Source: Calvatia gigantea (Eukaryota > Basidiomycota > Agaricomycetes > Agaricales > Lycoperdaceae). Taken from it: 64,000 nucleotides of DNA. The first letter of the stretch is position 1, and each line of letters starts with the position of its first letter. The translations under genes and the position numbers were made by a program. The stretch covers positions 2,562,859 through 2,626,858 of the forward strand of contig JACAAK010000007.1 of assembly GCA_025093985.1 (NCBI GenBank), written 5' to 3'. Under the pieces are notes generated by a model that was not told where the DNA came from, ran no database searches, and was given only the letters and a program-made list of their open reading frames with translations. Shown here in pieces: positions 33,206 through 45,780 of the stretch.

Positions 33206-34186
33206 GGGCAACCCCCAACAGCCCCTCCAGACTGTTCCACAACCCTTGGCCCTCACCTGCACTTAGCTGCATAGATATAGACAATAAGCTGGAGATCATG
33301 ATGGACAATGACAGACTTACATACACAATGAAACAATAGGACAATGGACAGTAAAACTAGTATATAGCAATCTGTATACCTGTAGGGGACCCTTATTCAA
33401 TTCTGTTATGTGCATTACCTTACTTCACAACTGGGCCCAGATCGTCTCCACTCAGAGAGGGGTTCAATGCTATAGCCCTAGGAGTATACAACAAGTCTCA
33501 ATGACTTCTAGTGCAGACTTCAGATTGCTCCCTCAAGTAGAAGCTCATACTTGTCTGAGAAGTCCTAAGTTAAGTGTCACTGCAGTCCCCAAGGTTGTTA
33601 ACCTTGTAGCAGACAAGTGAAGATAAGGAAGCTTGTTACTAGAATAACCTAAGGTAATACAATGGTACTACTTAGGATTATATACTAGCTACAAATAAGA
33701 GATGAGAGAATTACATAGTAAATGGGTATGAGTCAATGGGAGACTACTACAGGTTAATTGGTAAGCTACAGGAGTCATAGGGAACAAGTAAGAAAAATAG
33801 AGAATAGGGGATATGAGTCATAGGAAGGCAGAGACAGGTAGATAGAAGTCTAATGATGGGAATATCAGAAGGTGAAACAGGAACATGACTCAGAATGAGT
33901 TATAAGAAGCAAAGGTAGAAGTACATATGATAAATAAATAAAAAATGGACTGAGGTATATGGAAAGATGATGATGAGGTCTAAGTAGAAGGTTAATATAT
34001 TAATAGGAAGAGTCTGGGAATGTGGTAAGTTTGTAACAAATTCTCTAAGGATTCCTCCACTGGTAAGTAGTCTGTACACATGTTTGTAATATAACTAAGA
34101 ATTCTCCTGCAGTTACCTGCTCATCTGCTCTGCCTGACTTGTGGGAGCCTTGTGCCCTGAGCCACTTGGACTGTAGGTCACCCTTA
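33206..34186. mobile_element. Possible non-autonomous DNA transposon, split by a solo LTR
   Basis: Integrase of E stops matching at about 33205 and resumes at about 34187. The inserted ends are TGTCAGGGCAACC (from about 33204) and, in reverse complement, TGTAAGGGTGACC, which agree at 10 of 13 positions. Flanking G-rich words (GGGGAGGG and GAGGGGGT) could be a decayed 8-bp target duplication, which would suggest the hAT type. Without the LTR the insert is about 345 bp. There is no ORF. This is tentative. Confidence 0.35.
33404..34038 (-). repeat. Solo LTR, family LTR-2, inverted
   Basis: 635 bp, TGTTATGTGCATTACC..AAGTTTGTAACA, the reverse complement of the LTR-2 class, flanked by AATTC on both sides (33399-33403 and 34039-34043). 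Confidence 0.88.
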
Positions 34187-34580
34187 CAGAGGGGGTGTAA
34201 TAGTGATTTGAGCAAAGTTGTCCATGCTTTGTTCCTCTGGTAAGTTTGACATCCTTGTGTGTATTTCTTCACATCTTTTCATATTGTCAGCCACCAATAG
34301 TCTCAGGTGATGAGTTCTCTCATCCTATGTTGTCCTGGGTGTCCTGTGTCCAGGGTGTCATGGTACTATTGTAGAATTTCTTCTTGTAGCTTTTGGTCAG
34401 GTAGCACATATGTGCTATTTCCATTGTAGATGACACCATCTTGCTCCATGAACTTTGATTCCTTCTTCTACAGTTCCATTGTGATCATTGTTTCTTGCTG
34501 GGGATTCTTCTGTATCCTTTCTAGGAATAGTGGTTCCAGGAATAGTTCTGCTTAGAGTAGAACTGTATCTTCAGTGTTTC
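34187..34580 (-). pseudogene. Element E pol: zinc-binding integrase N-terminus
   Basis: Minus-strand reading gives YHDTLDTGHPGQHRM (about 34330-34375) and KDVKKYTQGCQTYQRNKA (about 34215-34270), the His/Cys zinc-binding domain, with the second Cys of the final pair changed to Tyr and a TGA for Arg before KDVKKY. It is cut at 34580 by the LTR of element F. Confidence 0.65.
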
Positions 34581-35212
34581 TGTTATGAACTTACCACATT
34601 CCCAGACTCTCCCCATTAGTGTATTAACCTTCTACTTAGACTTCATCATCATCTTTTCTGTATACCCTGGTCTGTCCTTTATTTATTTATCACATGTACT
34701 TCTACCTTTGCTTTTTATAACTCATTCTGAGCCATGTTCCTGTTTCACCTTCTGATATTCCCATTATCAGACTTCTATCTACCTGTCTCTGCCTTCCCAT
34801 GACTCATATCCCCTATTCTCTATTTTTCTTACTTGTTCCCTATGACTCCATAGCTTACCAATTAACCCATAGTAGTCTCCCATTGACTCATACCCATTTA
34901 CTATATAATTCTCTTATCTCTTATTTGTAGCTAGTATATAATCCTAAGTAGTACCATTGTATTACCTTAGGTTATTCTAGTAACAAGCTTCCTTATCTTC
35001 ACTTGTCTGCTACAAGGTTAACAACCTTGGGGACTGCAGTGACACTTAACTCAGACTTCTCAGACAAGTACAAGCTTTTACTCAAGAGAGTAATCTGAAG
35101 TCTGCACAGAAGTCATTGAGACTTGTTGTATACTCCTGGGCTATAGTATTGAACCTCTCTCTGAGTGGAGATGATCCAGGCCCAGTTGCAAAGTAAGATA
35201 ACATACATAACA
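34581..35212 (+). repeat. 5' LTR of element F (LTR-2)
   Basis: 632 bp, TGTTATGAACTTACC..ACATACATAACA. It matches 30698-31337 along its whole length and 33404-34038 inverted. Contains many C-to-T type differences from those copies. Confidence 0.85.
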
Positions 35213-35660
35213 TAAGAATAAACTCACCCCTCTCTCATTTCTAAATGACTCCTATTTCTTATGGCCAGCTTTTGCCAATTATTTCTCTGTCCAGTTGATA
35301 TTGAAAAGCCTTTCCAGTAATAGGGTCAAGAAGAGTAGAACTTTGGGTCTACTAATTATTGTCTGTCATCCTCTGCAAGTAGCATTGAGAAGAGTGGGAC
35401 TGTTCACCACTAGCTTGCTATTCTCTATCATCCTTCATGTATTGACACATTGAGAAGCCTCTACCTAGTAGTATCAAGTAGAGTGGCCTAATTACCACTT
35501 CCTGTTTTCTTTCATCACATCTCAAAAAGGGAAATGTCCCTCACACCCTCCTTCCTCTCCTGAATAATTATTCTATACCCCAACTCAACAATCCTTTGAA
35601 GCACCTACCACACTACTGCCTTAATATGCCCACCAATTAGAAGGATCTTCAGCACTTTAC
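35213..35660. other. Leader of element F
   Basis: Untranslated region between the LTR and Gag, CG-poor, with repeated decayed segments (AGAGTAGAACTT, AGAGTGGGACTG, AGAGTGGCCTAA at about 60-100 bp spacing), suggesting an old internal tandem repeat of three units. No gene. Confidence 0.4.
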
Positions 35661-37300
35661 TTGGAAAGAATCTACCACATCTCATGCATGAGATTTCAGA
35701 AACTAAAGTTACTACAAGAACTACCCACACCCACAAGGAAATCTAACAAACCCAAACCCCCTAAGCCATCTCAAAGTGGCAAATTTGACTATTTTCGACC
35801 CAATTCACCTGAACAACCCCCATCACAGAAATCCCCACCACAAACACTGTCCAAAGCCATATCCCCTTCCCAATTTGGAATTGAAAACCCCCAGAGATTA
35901 CCATCTATCCTTGAAGACAACTTAGATGACAAGACATTCCATCAGCTGCCCAAACATCCAGACAAACTCCAAGACATCCTCAATCGAGAAGGAACCCATC
36001 TTATATACACTCCAGACACCCTCGAATACCCAGATATCCCGGGTTTTGAATCACAAGAACCAATTCATCCAGAGATCGAAGGCATGGCTACTTCCACTCA
36101 AACGCAAACTGAAACAAATAATGAACCAACCAACCAACCACCACCTCGATCAGGAGCTACAACTCCCATCTTCGGAATTGGACGAAGAACACCCGGAGAA
36201 GATCCTCCCCGTAGAGGTCGACAAGGAAGAGTGCCCTCTCCCTCCCCTCCCTCCTCACGAAACTCCAGCCATGGTCCATCCACTCCGTCCTCTTTCTCCA
36301 TTGGAAGAGAAGGAGGAGGTCGACGAAGACATCGTACCCCAGCCATTCAATTTGTAGGAAACGATGGGAATTCGAAAGAAATCGGACAAAAGCCACCAAA
36401 CTTCGATGGAACAAACCCCCGATTTAAAACCTGGTGGATGCTAGTCAAAAACTATCTCGAAATGAACCCAAGAGCATTTATGGATGATCAACACCAGATC
36501 AGATTCATTCTCAGCCTTATGGTCAAAGAAAAAGCTGGATTCTGGTCAGAACAATACTATAAAAGCCGAATTATAGATACTTGTGAAAAATCCATCCCAT
36601 GGCAATACTCTATATTCAAAGAATTCAAAATAGAAATCCTCAAACACCTCACCCTAGTAGATGAACAAATTACCACACAAAAACAATGGTATGAATTAAG
36701 ACAAAGCAAATCCTCTGTGGCTGATTTCAACCTTGAATTTCAATGTCTTGCATCAATTGGAGGAATCCAAGACAATGAAGCATTAATTGAACAATACAAA
36801 TGAGGACTCAACCCTTCTCTAGCCAGAGAAGTGTAGACAAGAAAAAAAGGAGCACCTGAAACCATTGCCAAATAGTACACCAATACAGTATGATGGGACT
36901 CAATCAACTGTCAAGCTGATGCAATGTGGCCCTGAAATTTCCCCAGAAATCCAACCCCCTATCAACCACCATGATTCCCTCAACAAAACCATTACACTCG
37001 TTTTCAACCAAACTACCAACCTAGATGAACAATATATGAAATACAAACAGAATTGCAAGACTATTACAAGGCACCTTACAAAAATGAAGAACTATACTAT
37101 CTGGAGCAAGAACTGGACAATGAAAACTCTGATCCTGAGGATCCCAAACTACAACTAAACACTGTATTCACTGCTGAGCAAGTTGCTCATTACAAAGTAG
37201 GAAAATGCATAGGATGTGGAAAATTCAGACATCTTATCAGCAACTGTCTGAATCCTGACCCAAACCTATCTAAGGATAAACTACCTCCCAAATGACCTAA
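35661..37300 (+). pseudogene. Element F Gag
   Basis: The long frame 35661-36803 has a Pro/Ser/Arg-rich N-terminal half (GIGRRTPGEDPPRRGRQGR, PSPSPPSSRNSS), then the capsid region beginning PPNFDGTNPRFKTWWMLVKN and ending at a TGA after LIEQYK. Downstream pieces include the knuckle CIGCGKFRHLISNC (about 37208), a C-X2-C-X4-H-X4-C. Further TAG stops at about 36832 and 36872 make it non-functional. The N-terminal part keeps more CG than its surroundings. Confidence 0.75.
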
Positions 37301-37516
37301 CTCTCCACAACAAAGATTTATGCAACCACCATGATACTCATGACCTCCACCACCACCACAATCCTCATGAAACTACTCTGGCTCCACTCTGAACCAAACC
37401 TGAAAAATCTCTGCACTAGATATTCAAGCTATAATCAAAGAACTTCCAACTGATAAACAAATGGAATTCAGGGAAGCCTACATTACCAACCCAATGCTCA
37501 AACCCTTTGGGGATTT

Positions 37517-38059
37517 TTGAAGGTGTCACCCAATCTTGAAAAAGAATTGCTGAGTAACCCACAAATTAACCTGATCAAACTCCCCACTTCAAATAATAAA
37601 GTGTCAATCTTCCTTCCTATTGAATTGAACCAGAACCATCTACAAAATATCACAGTCACCACCTTAATTGACTCAGGAGCTCAAGGAAACTTCATCTCCT
37701 CTATATTCACTAATACTCATGGACTACAAACCCATACTATCAATCAATCCATCAAAGTGTCTAATGCAGATGGAACCCCCAATGAAAATGGATCAATCTA
37801 TGAAAGCATTGAACTAAATGCTTTAATTGATGGAAAACAATGCCATTTTGAAGCTTATGTCTCAGGAATAGGATTGAAAGATCTAATCCTCAGATACCCC
37901 TGGCTCCAACAAATGAATCCAGACATAAACTGGACTACTCAAGAATTCAAATGGCAAAACAACAACCACATCATGCCTCTTATCATGAAATCCACAAATG
38001 GACCTACCACCATCAATGAAATTGCCTTAGACATCCATGGAATGAACAATACTGAATGA
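37517..38059 (+). pseudogene. Element F retropepsin-like protease
   Basis: 180 codons with the aspartic protease motif TLIDSGAQGNF (about 37661-37693), followed by the flap-like IKVSNADGTPNENG and a DLILRYPWLQQMNPDINW block typical of gypsy PR-RT linkers. It is preceded by a frame change from Gag and cut 43 nt after its stop by the LTR of G/J. It would process the Gag-Pol polyprotein. Confidence 0.75.
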
Positions 38060-38102
38060 TATACCTACTTAGATGAAAACTTTGATCTGTTAGCTGTAAA
38101 AG

Positions 38103-38406
38103 TGTTATAACCTTAGTCTGATAAGACCTCAGGTTGTAGCTTGGGCTAAGTCTTGAGGGTGAGTAAGGGGAGAAAACCAGGTGGTTAAGTGTACTGAATA
38201 CAGTGGATGTATGTATGCTTAAATACAGGAAGGCCATCCAGTTGAATGAATGGGGTAACTACATGAAACATCTAACAGGGATGGTACAGTAGTTAGTATG
38301 AGTCATACTCAGGGATCGCTTGATGGAAATAGGTGAGACAGATACACAGATAGATAGGAATGCAGATGATAATGGAGTATGACTTGATTGGTAGAAATCC
38401 ATAACA
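38103..38406 (-). repeat. 3' LTR of element G/J (LTR-1)
   Basis: 304 bp, TGTTATAACCTTAG..AATCCATAACA, followed by ATACCCCCCGATTA, the polypurine tract on the minus strand. Confidence 0.85.
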
Positions 38407-38409
38407 ATA

Positions 38410-39420
38410 CCCCCCGATTATACTTCATGCCTTAGGAAGCTCATCAAAGTCACCATTGACTACAGCAGCAGCAAGGGCTTTCTTGGTGGCCCCAATGAGG
38501 TACTTTCCATCATTTGATCATGTGAGGAAGATGGGTAAGTGACTTTGGCTATCTTGATGGATAGGGACTGGGACACCATTGAATGGAAAGTCAGTGGTGG
38601 TGGAATTGTCCCAATAGTTCTTGACTATCATTTTCCAGTAGTGTTGGTCCTTTTCTTGGCCTAGTAGTATAGTGCAGAATCTTGTGGGTAGGAGAAAAAC
38701 CAATACAAGCTGTGGCAGGATGATGGTTTTTATGAAACAGCAGAGGGAGTTGACTTCTTCTTTCATGGAAACAGTGGTTTCTTCATCCATGGGTGTGTCA
38801 GTACAAGTTGGTGGTGTGGGGTTGACTGTACTATGCAGTTCTGAGAGAGTGGTATGGATTCTGGTGACAAGGGAGTCAATCTCTGGGTCTTCAGCTGACT
38901 TGTCTCATCCAAGTAAATTCATGGCTATGTCAGTGAGCTCTAGAAATATGTTGGTGATGTCAAGGTGTTTAAAAACTTCAAGGCCAAGGTCAATGCAGCT
39001 TTGGAGGCTATAGATGCAGTCTTGTTTGCTAAATGTGAGGGTGGACTGGTCTAAGGCTCAAAAGATGGCTGGGATGTGCTGGTTGGTGGAAGAGGATGCA
39101 TTGGCAAATCCTGCATATATGTTAGCAAAGGTAATGCAAGCAGTGGCAAGGGCAATGTGTTGGTTGATGACTAGTCACTTATTCTGGGCAGTGATAGTTT
39201 CTATTTCACTGTTGGTAGCTTTGTCGATATCCTTTAGTAGGGTTTCGAGAAGTCCTTGTACTAGGAATAGTGTGGTGGCAAGGTTGTAATGGGTATCTCA
39301 AGGTGTAGGTGCTTGGTTATTGCCTAGTTCTGGAAAGGGAACAGAAGAGATTGTGGTTGGGGTAGGGTGGATAAGAGAGCTGATGGTGATGCAGTTGGCT
39401 TGAAAGGAAGGTATATCTGG
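38410..39420 (-). pseudogene. Element G/J third ORF
   Basis: Minus-strand blocks match K's third ORF in order: QLHHHQLSYPPYP-like N-terminus near 39390, LLKDIDKATNSEIETITAQNK (about 39200), FANASSSTNQHIPAIF (about 39080), DIFLELTDIAMNLLG (about 38930), MDEETTVSMKEEVNSL (38740-38790), FLLPTRFCTILLGQEKDQHYWKMIV, then WDNSTTTDFPFNGVPVP. Several internal stops. The C-terminal 90 residues (38518-38790) are still open. Confidence 0.65.
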
Positions 39421-39429
39421 CTAGTTTCT

Positions 39430-40732
39430 TTGTTTGGATGAAGACTTTTTGGATTTTCTGCCCCCCTTTTTATGGATATCCTCTAGATGCCTTTTTTGGT
39501 ATTCTGCTATTGTGTCTTGAGTGTTCGTTAAGTTTGACTCCACTGTCCATGTATCATCTTTGTTACTGTACCCCTTCCAATATACTAGGAATTGATATCT
39601 CCATCCTTGTTTTCATTGTCCTCAGATCTCTTCTACCTCATATTCTTCTTTGTTATTGATGATCACTGGTTCAGGTGTTGGCATTCTTTGTTGACTTAGG
39701 AACATTGCCTTTTGCACCAGGGTTAACAGCTGCTCATTGAATATATCATGAATGGCCCATCTCTCTGGTAAGACAAGCTGATATGCTGCTTCTTCTATCT
39801 TTTCCTTAATTTGGAAAGGCCTGTACCTTTTTTGGCCTAGCTTCTTTGATAGTTGATTAGTATGGACATTTGTGTTTTCTAGCTATACTTCATTGCCAAT
39901 TTGATACTGCTTTATGTACAATTTGCTACTATCATGTGTTTGTTTCATCTTTTCTTGATAAGATTGTAGTACTGCCATGGAATTGTCTCTTGTATTTCAT
40001 AGTTGTTTTAGGAACTCTGTGCTGCTAGGGTTGTTTGCTGTTCCATGGTCCTTTTCTTTCCAGGGATGTCAGCCATAATTGAGATAGAAGAGTGTCTCCT
40101 GTGTTTTGCTATGTTTCTTGTCATTGTACTGGAATTCAGCCATGGACAGCCAATTTACCCAATTGTCTTGCTCATAGTTGCCATATAGTCATAGGTATGT
40201 TTCAACTTCTTGGTTGATTCATTCCATTTGTTCATCTGTTTGGGAGTGGTAGGCTGTTAATAGGGTTTGTTCTATTCTTAACCCCTTGAACAGTTTTTTA
40301 GTGAATTCTGATGTGAACTGTGGTCCTCAGTCACTGAGGACTTTCCATGGTACCCCATGTAGTTTCCATATTTCATTTCTGTAAAACTGTACTATTTCTT
40401 TTGAAGATACATCCATTCTTGTCACTATAAGTCATATCATTTTTGAGAACTGGTCAATGATTACTAGAATAGCATCTTTTCCTTCTGATTCTGGCAGTGG
40501 TCCAATAAGGTTGATGCTTATTTCTTCCCATGGTCCATTAGGTACAGGGAGTGGGTATAGTGGCATTTTCAATGGTGTTATGCATGGCTTGTTTCTTTGG
40601 CAGTTCTGGCATCCCTTGATATATCTTTTGGCATCATTTTGTATTGTTGGCCACCAGTAGTCTCTAGTAATCAGCTTGATCATCCTGTATTGTCCTGGGT
40701 GTCCCATGTCTGGCACATCATGATACTGTTGC
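39430..40732 (-). pseudogene. Element G/J pol: integrase and chromodomain
   Basis: From right to left: YHDVPDMGHPGQYRMIK-type zinc domain (40660-40716) with GCQNCQRNKP, the core WEEISINLIGPLPESEGKDA and FSKMI*LI (TGA at about 40430), then SEFTKKLFKGLRIEQTLLTAYHSQTDEQMEWINQE, TNVHTNQLSKKLGQKRYRPFQIKEKI and a chromodomain ending near 39460. Stops and TGA/Arg replacements make it inactive. Confidence 0.7.
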
Positions 40733-41041
40733 TGTTGCGAACTTTCACCGATTGTATCGACTCCATACTTGTCTGCATTCCCAATCGTCCTTTGTATCTG
40801 TTTCAGTTATTCATATCCCAGTGATCTCTGAGTAGTGACTCACAGAACTACTACACCATTGTCATCAGACATTTCAGGTAGTTAACTCCATCCATTCAAC
40901 TGGATATCTCCTGTATTCAAGTGTACATACATACTCCTGTATTCGGTATGCTTAACCACCTCTTGTTCTCCTCTCCTTACTCACCCTCAAGTCTTAGCCC
41001 AAAGTTGCAACCTGAGGTAAATTCAGACTAAGGTCATAACA
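40733..41041 (+). repeat. 5' LTR of element H (LTR-1)
   Basis: 309 bp, TGTTGCGAACTTTCACC..AAGGTCATAACA. The primer-binding region follows at once (TTTGGTTAAGTG), as in element I. A TATTCAAG/TATTTAAG-type box lies about 180 bp into the LTR and may be the promoter. Confidence 0.85.
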
Positions 41042-41122
41042 TTTGGTTAAGTGTCTCCACCTCACCTTGCAAGGAGTAGGCTGAAACAGGCCTGAACAAA
41101 CAAGACAACTAGGAGCTAGTAT

Positions 41123-42268
41123 ATGAGCTTGAACTTAGATGAATATAGAGAATCCAACCTTGAAGTTACAGATGACGAGTCAGAAACATCAGATGAAGAA
41201 GAAACAGGGAACCCTGAAGTACCTGTTGAACATGATGGACCCAAAGAACCAGCTCAGGAGAACCCAACAGGGGAAGAAGAAGCACTATTAGAGCTTTTAA
41301 ACAAACTTGACTTAGCAGAAGGAGAATTAACACATCAGGAGAACCCAACACAAGAACAGGAGGAATCAGAATCAGAAGAAACAGAGACAGAATCAGACAT
41401 CAACTCAAATATGACTGACAACACTGTGACACCTGCAACTATACCCAGTAGAAAAGGCTTAGTACCAGACCCTAGATTCTTCGATGGTACCCAAACCAAA
41501 TTTGATGATTGGTGGAGAGCAATGACACTCTTCATGAAATTTAACAAGATAGTCATGGCAGACAACAAAGCCATAGCAGTGCCAGCTAGGCTATAAGAAG
41601 GAATAGCTGGAGCATATGCCGCCATGAAAGCACCAACAATCTTAGACTCAGAAGACTTAGTAGACTGGGTAAAATTCTCAGACGACTTCAAAAAGACCTT
41701 CTCAGATGATGCCTCGAATAGCAAAGCAGAACGGCAGATTGAAAAATTCAAACAAGGCAATAAGAACACAGCAGACTACCTGATCAAGTTTGAGGTCCTA
41801 AAAAGCAGGGCAAAAACCAACAGCAAACACGCTATGTTTTTACTCAAGAAAAACACTAGACAAGACATCATCCACACTATCACAGGATACCCACCTATCA
41901 CCAGGCCAGACACCTATGCCAAATGGAAAGAGGCTATACTCTCCATCAGACAAGGATACGAGGCCTCCAAATACCACAGAGACAAGAAAACCAGCACTGG
42001 CACCATATACAGAGGAATGGGGGAACCCATGGAGATAGAAAGCTGATGCCACATTTTCAATGCTGAAGGGAAACCCAAATGCTATAACTGTGGCATCTTC
42101 AGACATATGGCAAAAGATTACAAGAAACCCAAAGGGTTAACCTACTACAACTGCAGTAAGACAGGCCATATAGCAAAGGCCTGCACTGCACCCAAGAAAA
42201 TTCAGGTCTGAGGAGTTGAAGAAGTCGGTAATAAAGAAAAGAAGGATTTTTCCAAGGACTCCGAGTAG
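41123..42268 (+). pseudogene. Element H Gag
   Basis: Start MSLNLDEYRE, an acidic Glu-rich N-terminus, the conserved GLVPDPRFFDGTQTKFDDWW capsid start, a TAA after PARL (41594-41596), then KAPTILDSEDLVDWVKFSDD and two zinc knuckles near 42080 and 42150 (one with Cys changed to Tyr). TGA at 42044 follows MEIES. The GGATTTTTCC box lies at 42244-42253, just before the stop TAG 42266-42268. Confidence 0.75.
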
Positions 42269-45200
42269 GCGCTACCTCAAGAGTCAAAAAGCTTGTATCT
42301 AGGATATCAGACAAATTTTATACAATTCCTCAGAGAAGAAAGTGCAAACTAAACCTAAAAGGAAAAATACAAACAGCAAAAAAGGAGATAATGGTGGACA
42401 CAATTGTCAACTTGGGATGCACAACCAGCAGCATCAGCAAGAAACTGGTAGATGAGGAAAGACTCCCCACCTGAAAACTGGAACAACAAATTTTGGTATT
42501 AAATGCAGATAGAATATCAAACCAGGGCAGAAAAGTGATGGAAACAGCCACAATTGACATAGATATCCAGGGACACAAAGAGTGGATTGAAGCTTCAGTC
42601 ATACAACTACAAGACTGTGCAGAAGTCTTCCTGGGACATGACTGGCTGGTCAAATACAATCCAGAAGTAGATTGGAACAATGGAGAAATCAAGTTCACCC
42701 AGTGCCCACCAAACTGCCAATTCCCCTACCAAAACATCCCCATTATGGAAAAAATATGGAGTATGGCCACTATGGAAGACTTATGGAAAGAAGAAGATGA
42801 ACCAGACCCAACTAAACTGGAAGACTTACCAGACTATGTACAACCATTCACACATCTATTCAACAAAACAACATTTGACAAGCTCCCAGAACAAACTGAA
42901 TGGGACCACAAAATAGTCCTAACAGAAGATGCCCCAAGGGAAATAAGCACAGGAATATACAACATGACAGTCAAGGAACAGGACAAACTCAAAGCGTTCA
43001 TCAAAGAAAATCTGGAATCAGGATGAATACAGCCATCAAAATCCCCATATGCAGCACCAACCTTCTTTATCCTGAAGAAAGACGGCTCCAAGAGGTTAAT
43101 CCAAGACTATAGATGGTTAAACAATGTAGTAGTTAAGGACAAAACATCACTACCAAGAATTGGTGAAGTAATTGACAAGCTCAGAAAGGCCAAATATTTC
43201 AATAAACTCGACATTATCTGGGGATATAACAATGTCAGGATCAAGGAAGGGAATGAATGGAAAGCGGTGTTCCTCACCAACAAAGGACTTTTTGAGCCAA
43301 CAGTCATGTATTTTGGTCTTAGCAACTCACCAGAAACCTTCTCCAGAATGATGACAAGCATCTTCTGTGACCTTTTATAAAACAGAGACATTGTAAACTA
43401 CATGGATGACTTTGCCATCCCTGGTGATACCAAAGAACAACTAAAAGAATGAACAATACAATTCCTGGAATATGTAGCACAATACAACCTATGCTTCAAA
43501 TGAACCAAATGTATCTTTGATACAGAAGAAATCCCAATGCTAGAAGTCAAAGTGGGACATGGACGAATTGAAATGGAAGAAGAAAAAGTCAAATTAGTAC
43601 AAGATTGGCCTGAGCCAAAAAGCACAAAAGGGGTAGAAAGATTCCTGGGCTTTGCTAATTACTACCGATGTTTCATCAAGAACTTCAGCAAAATTGCAGG
43701 GCTATTAAACAAGCTCAAAGGAGTAACCATATGGGAATGGAACCAAGAACACCAGGCAGCTTTTGACCATCTCAAAAAATACATCACCAAAGAGCCTGTC
43801 TTAACTCTACTACAAAGACAAGGCCAGTTCAGGGTAGAAGTTGACATGTCAGACTATGCATTAGGAGGTGTGCTATCACAGCTACAAGAGGCCAAATGGC
43901 ACCTGATCACCTTCACATCATGAATGTTATCACCAGTAAAATGCAACTATGAAATATATGACAAAGAATTACTGGCCATTATCTATGCCCTGAAGGAATG
44001 GAGACACTACCTGCTAGATACTGAAGAAAAATTTGAAATCTGGACTGACTACGAGAACTTAAAATACTACCGAGAGCTGCAAAAACTGAACAGATGACAG
44101 GCCTGATGGTACCTACACTTACAGGACTATGACTTCACACTATGACATGTACCCAGGAAGACAAATACAAAGGCTGACCTATTGTCCTGAATCCACCAAA
44201 TACCAGAAGAACAGGAAGACAAACTAGTTACCATGATCTGAGAAAGCTGGCTACAAACAGAAAACACAGATGATACTGTGCTCTTATGGGCAGAATTATT
44301 CCTCAAACCAACATTCCTAGAACAGATCAGAAACAAGCCTCAGTGCAAGACAACAGTTCTTACCAAGCTAAGAAAACAGGAGTCCAAACTCACTGAGGAC
44401 CGCAGAATTATCTACAGACAAAATAACACATACATCCTATCTGACCCAAAGCTACGAGAAGAGATTCTAGCACAATATCATGACATCCCAGATGCAGGGC
44501 ACCCAGGCCAGCATAGAATGATGGAACTAATCAACTATGACTACTGGTGGCCAACAATGTGAAAAGATGTAAAAAGGTACATCTGAGGGTGCCAAGCCTG
44601 CCAGAAAAATAAAACTAGAATAACACCACTCAAATCACCACTTCATCCCCTCCCTATACTGAATGGACCTTGGGAAGAAATCAGCATCAACATGATCAGG
44701 CCATTACCAGAGTCAGAAGGAAAAGACACAATACTAGTCATTGTCAATCAGTTCACAAAAATGATATGACTCATAGCGACAACAACAGATGTTTCATCCA
44801 AAGATATCGCAAGGGTCTATCGAGATAAAATATAGAAGCTGCATAGACTACCAAGGAAGGTACTCAGTGACCAAGGACCCCAATTCACGTCAGAATTCAC
44901 CAAGGAGCTATTCAAAGGACTCGGCATAGAACGGAATCTATCAATGGTATATCACCCACAAATTAATGGACAAATGGAATGCATCAACAGAGAAGTGGAA
45001 ACATACATCCACCTATATTGCAATTATGATCAAAATGACTGGATAGAGTGGCTTCCCATCACAGAATTCCAGTACAACAATAAACAACATGGAGGAATAC
45101 AGGAAACACCATTCTTCCTAAACTATGGAAGGGCAAGAACAAGCCAGCAACAAACAACCCTGTCACCATGGAATTCCTAAAATGCCTTCAGGCCGCCTGA

Positions 45201-45776
45201 GACAATGCCACATTAGCACTACAGATGTATCAAGAAAAGATGAAACAGCAACACGACCGTAGTAAAACCCACACCAAGACACATTAGATAGGTGATGTGG
45301 TGTGGCTAGAAAACACCAACATCCATACCAATCAAACATCAAAGAAACTAGGCCAGAAACAGTATGAGCCTTTCCTTATTAAGGAAAAAATAGGAGAAGT
45401 GGCATATTGGCTAGTATTACCAGAAGGATGGACCATCCATAATGTATTCAATGAACAGCTCCTAACACCAGCTTACAAGGCCAAGTTCCCGAGCCAAAGA
45501 CAACCATCAGTGCCTGACCCGGTCATCATCAACAATAAAGAGGAGTACGAAGTGGAGGAGATCCATGGACAAAGGAGACATGGAAGGGGCTATCAATTTC
45601 TAGTCCATTGGAAGGGGTATAGCAACAAAGAAGATATGTGGACAGTGGAATCCAACTTGGAAAATGCAAAGGATGCCATATAGGACTACCAAAAAAGGCA
45701 TCCAGAGAATGCCCATAAAAGAGGGGGCAAGAAACACAAAAAAACATCAAACAAACCAACCGAACCAAGAAGTTAA
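42269..45776 (+). pseudogene. Element H Pol
   Basis: PR (VNLGCTTSSISKKLVD at about 42407: the catalytic VDSG is changed to VNLG), RT with NKLDIIWGYNN and NYMDDFAIP (about 43400), RNaseH (FRVEVDMSDYALGG, LLAIIYALKEWRHYLLD), zinc domain YHDIPDAGHPGQHRM, integrase core, ending with the TNIHTNQTSKKLGQK and YQFLVHWKGYSNKEDMW chromodomain region (45340-45640). TGA stands at many Arg positions (for example 43024, 43450, 43501, 44096, 44768). Pol ends at TAA 45774-45776. Confidence 0.8.
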
Positions 45777-45780
45777 AAAC

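Larger units (their letters stand above)
30070..34580 (-). mobile_element. Element E: old chromovirus, visible 3' part
   Basis: Minus-strand Ty3/gypsy element. Reading leftward on the chromosome: zinc-binding integrase N-terminus, integrase core, C-terminal region, third ORF, polypurine tract (TACCCCCTGATT region at 30379-30391 on the plus strand) and 3' LTR 30070-30377. It is interrupted by a solo LTR-2 (30698-31337), by a further insert (about 33206-34186) and by element F at 34581. RT, gag and the 5' LTR would lie beyond the window. It is very CG-poor and full of stops. Confidence 0.8.
34581..38102 (+). mobile_element. Element F: second gypsy family, 5' part
   Basis: 5' LTR-2 (34581-35212), a leader, Gag, a zinc knuckle and a protease are visible before element G/J interrupts it at 38103. 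RT, RNaseH and integrase are not in the window. It is inserted in element E. Confidence 0.75.
38103..40732 (-). mobile_element. Element G/J, left part (3' end)
   Basis: Minus-strand chromovirus with 3' LTR 38103-38406, third ORF, chromodomain and integrase. It is interrupted by H at 40733. I infer that the minus-strand pieces at 52684-54346 and 62040-64000 are the rest of the same element: their combined length and order complete one copy except for about 385 bp between RNaseH and the integrase zinc domain. Confidence 0.6.

Noticed and set aside
30300..35200. Repeated similar blocks at irregular spacing, considered as a CRISPR or satellite array
   Set aside because: They resolve into three LTR-2 copies with target duplications, and spacing is not regular.
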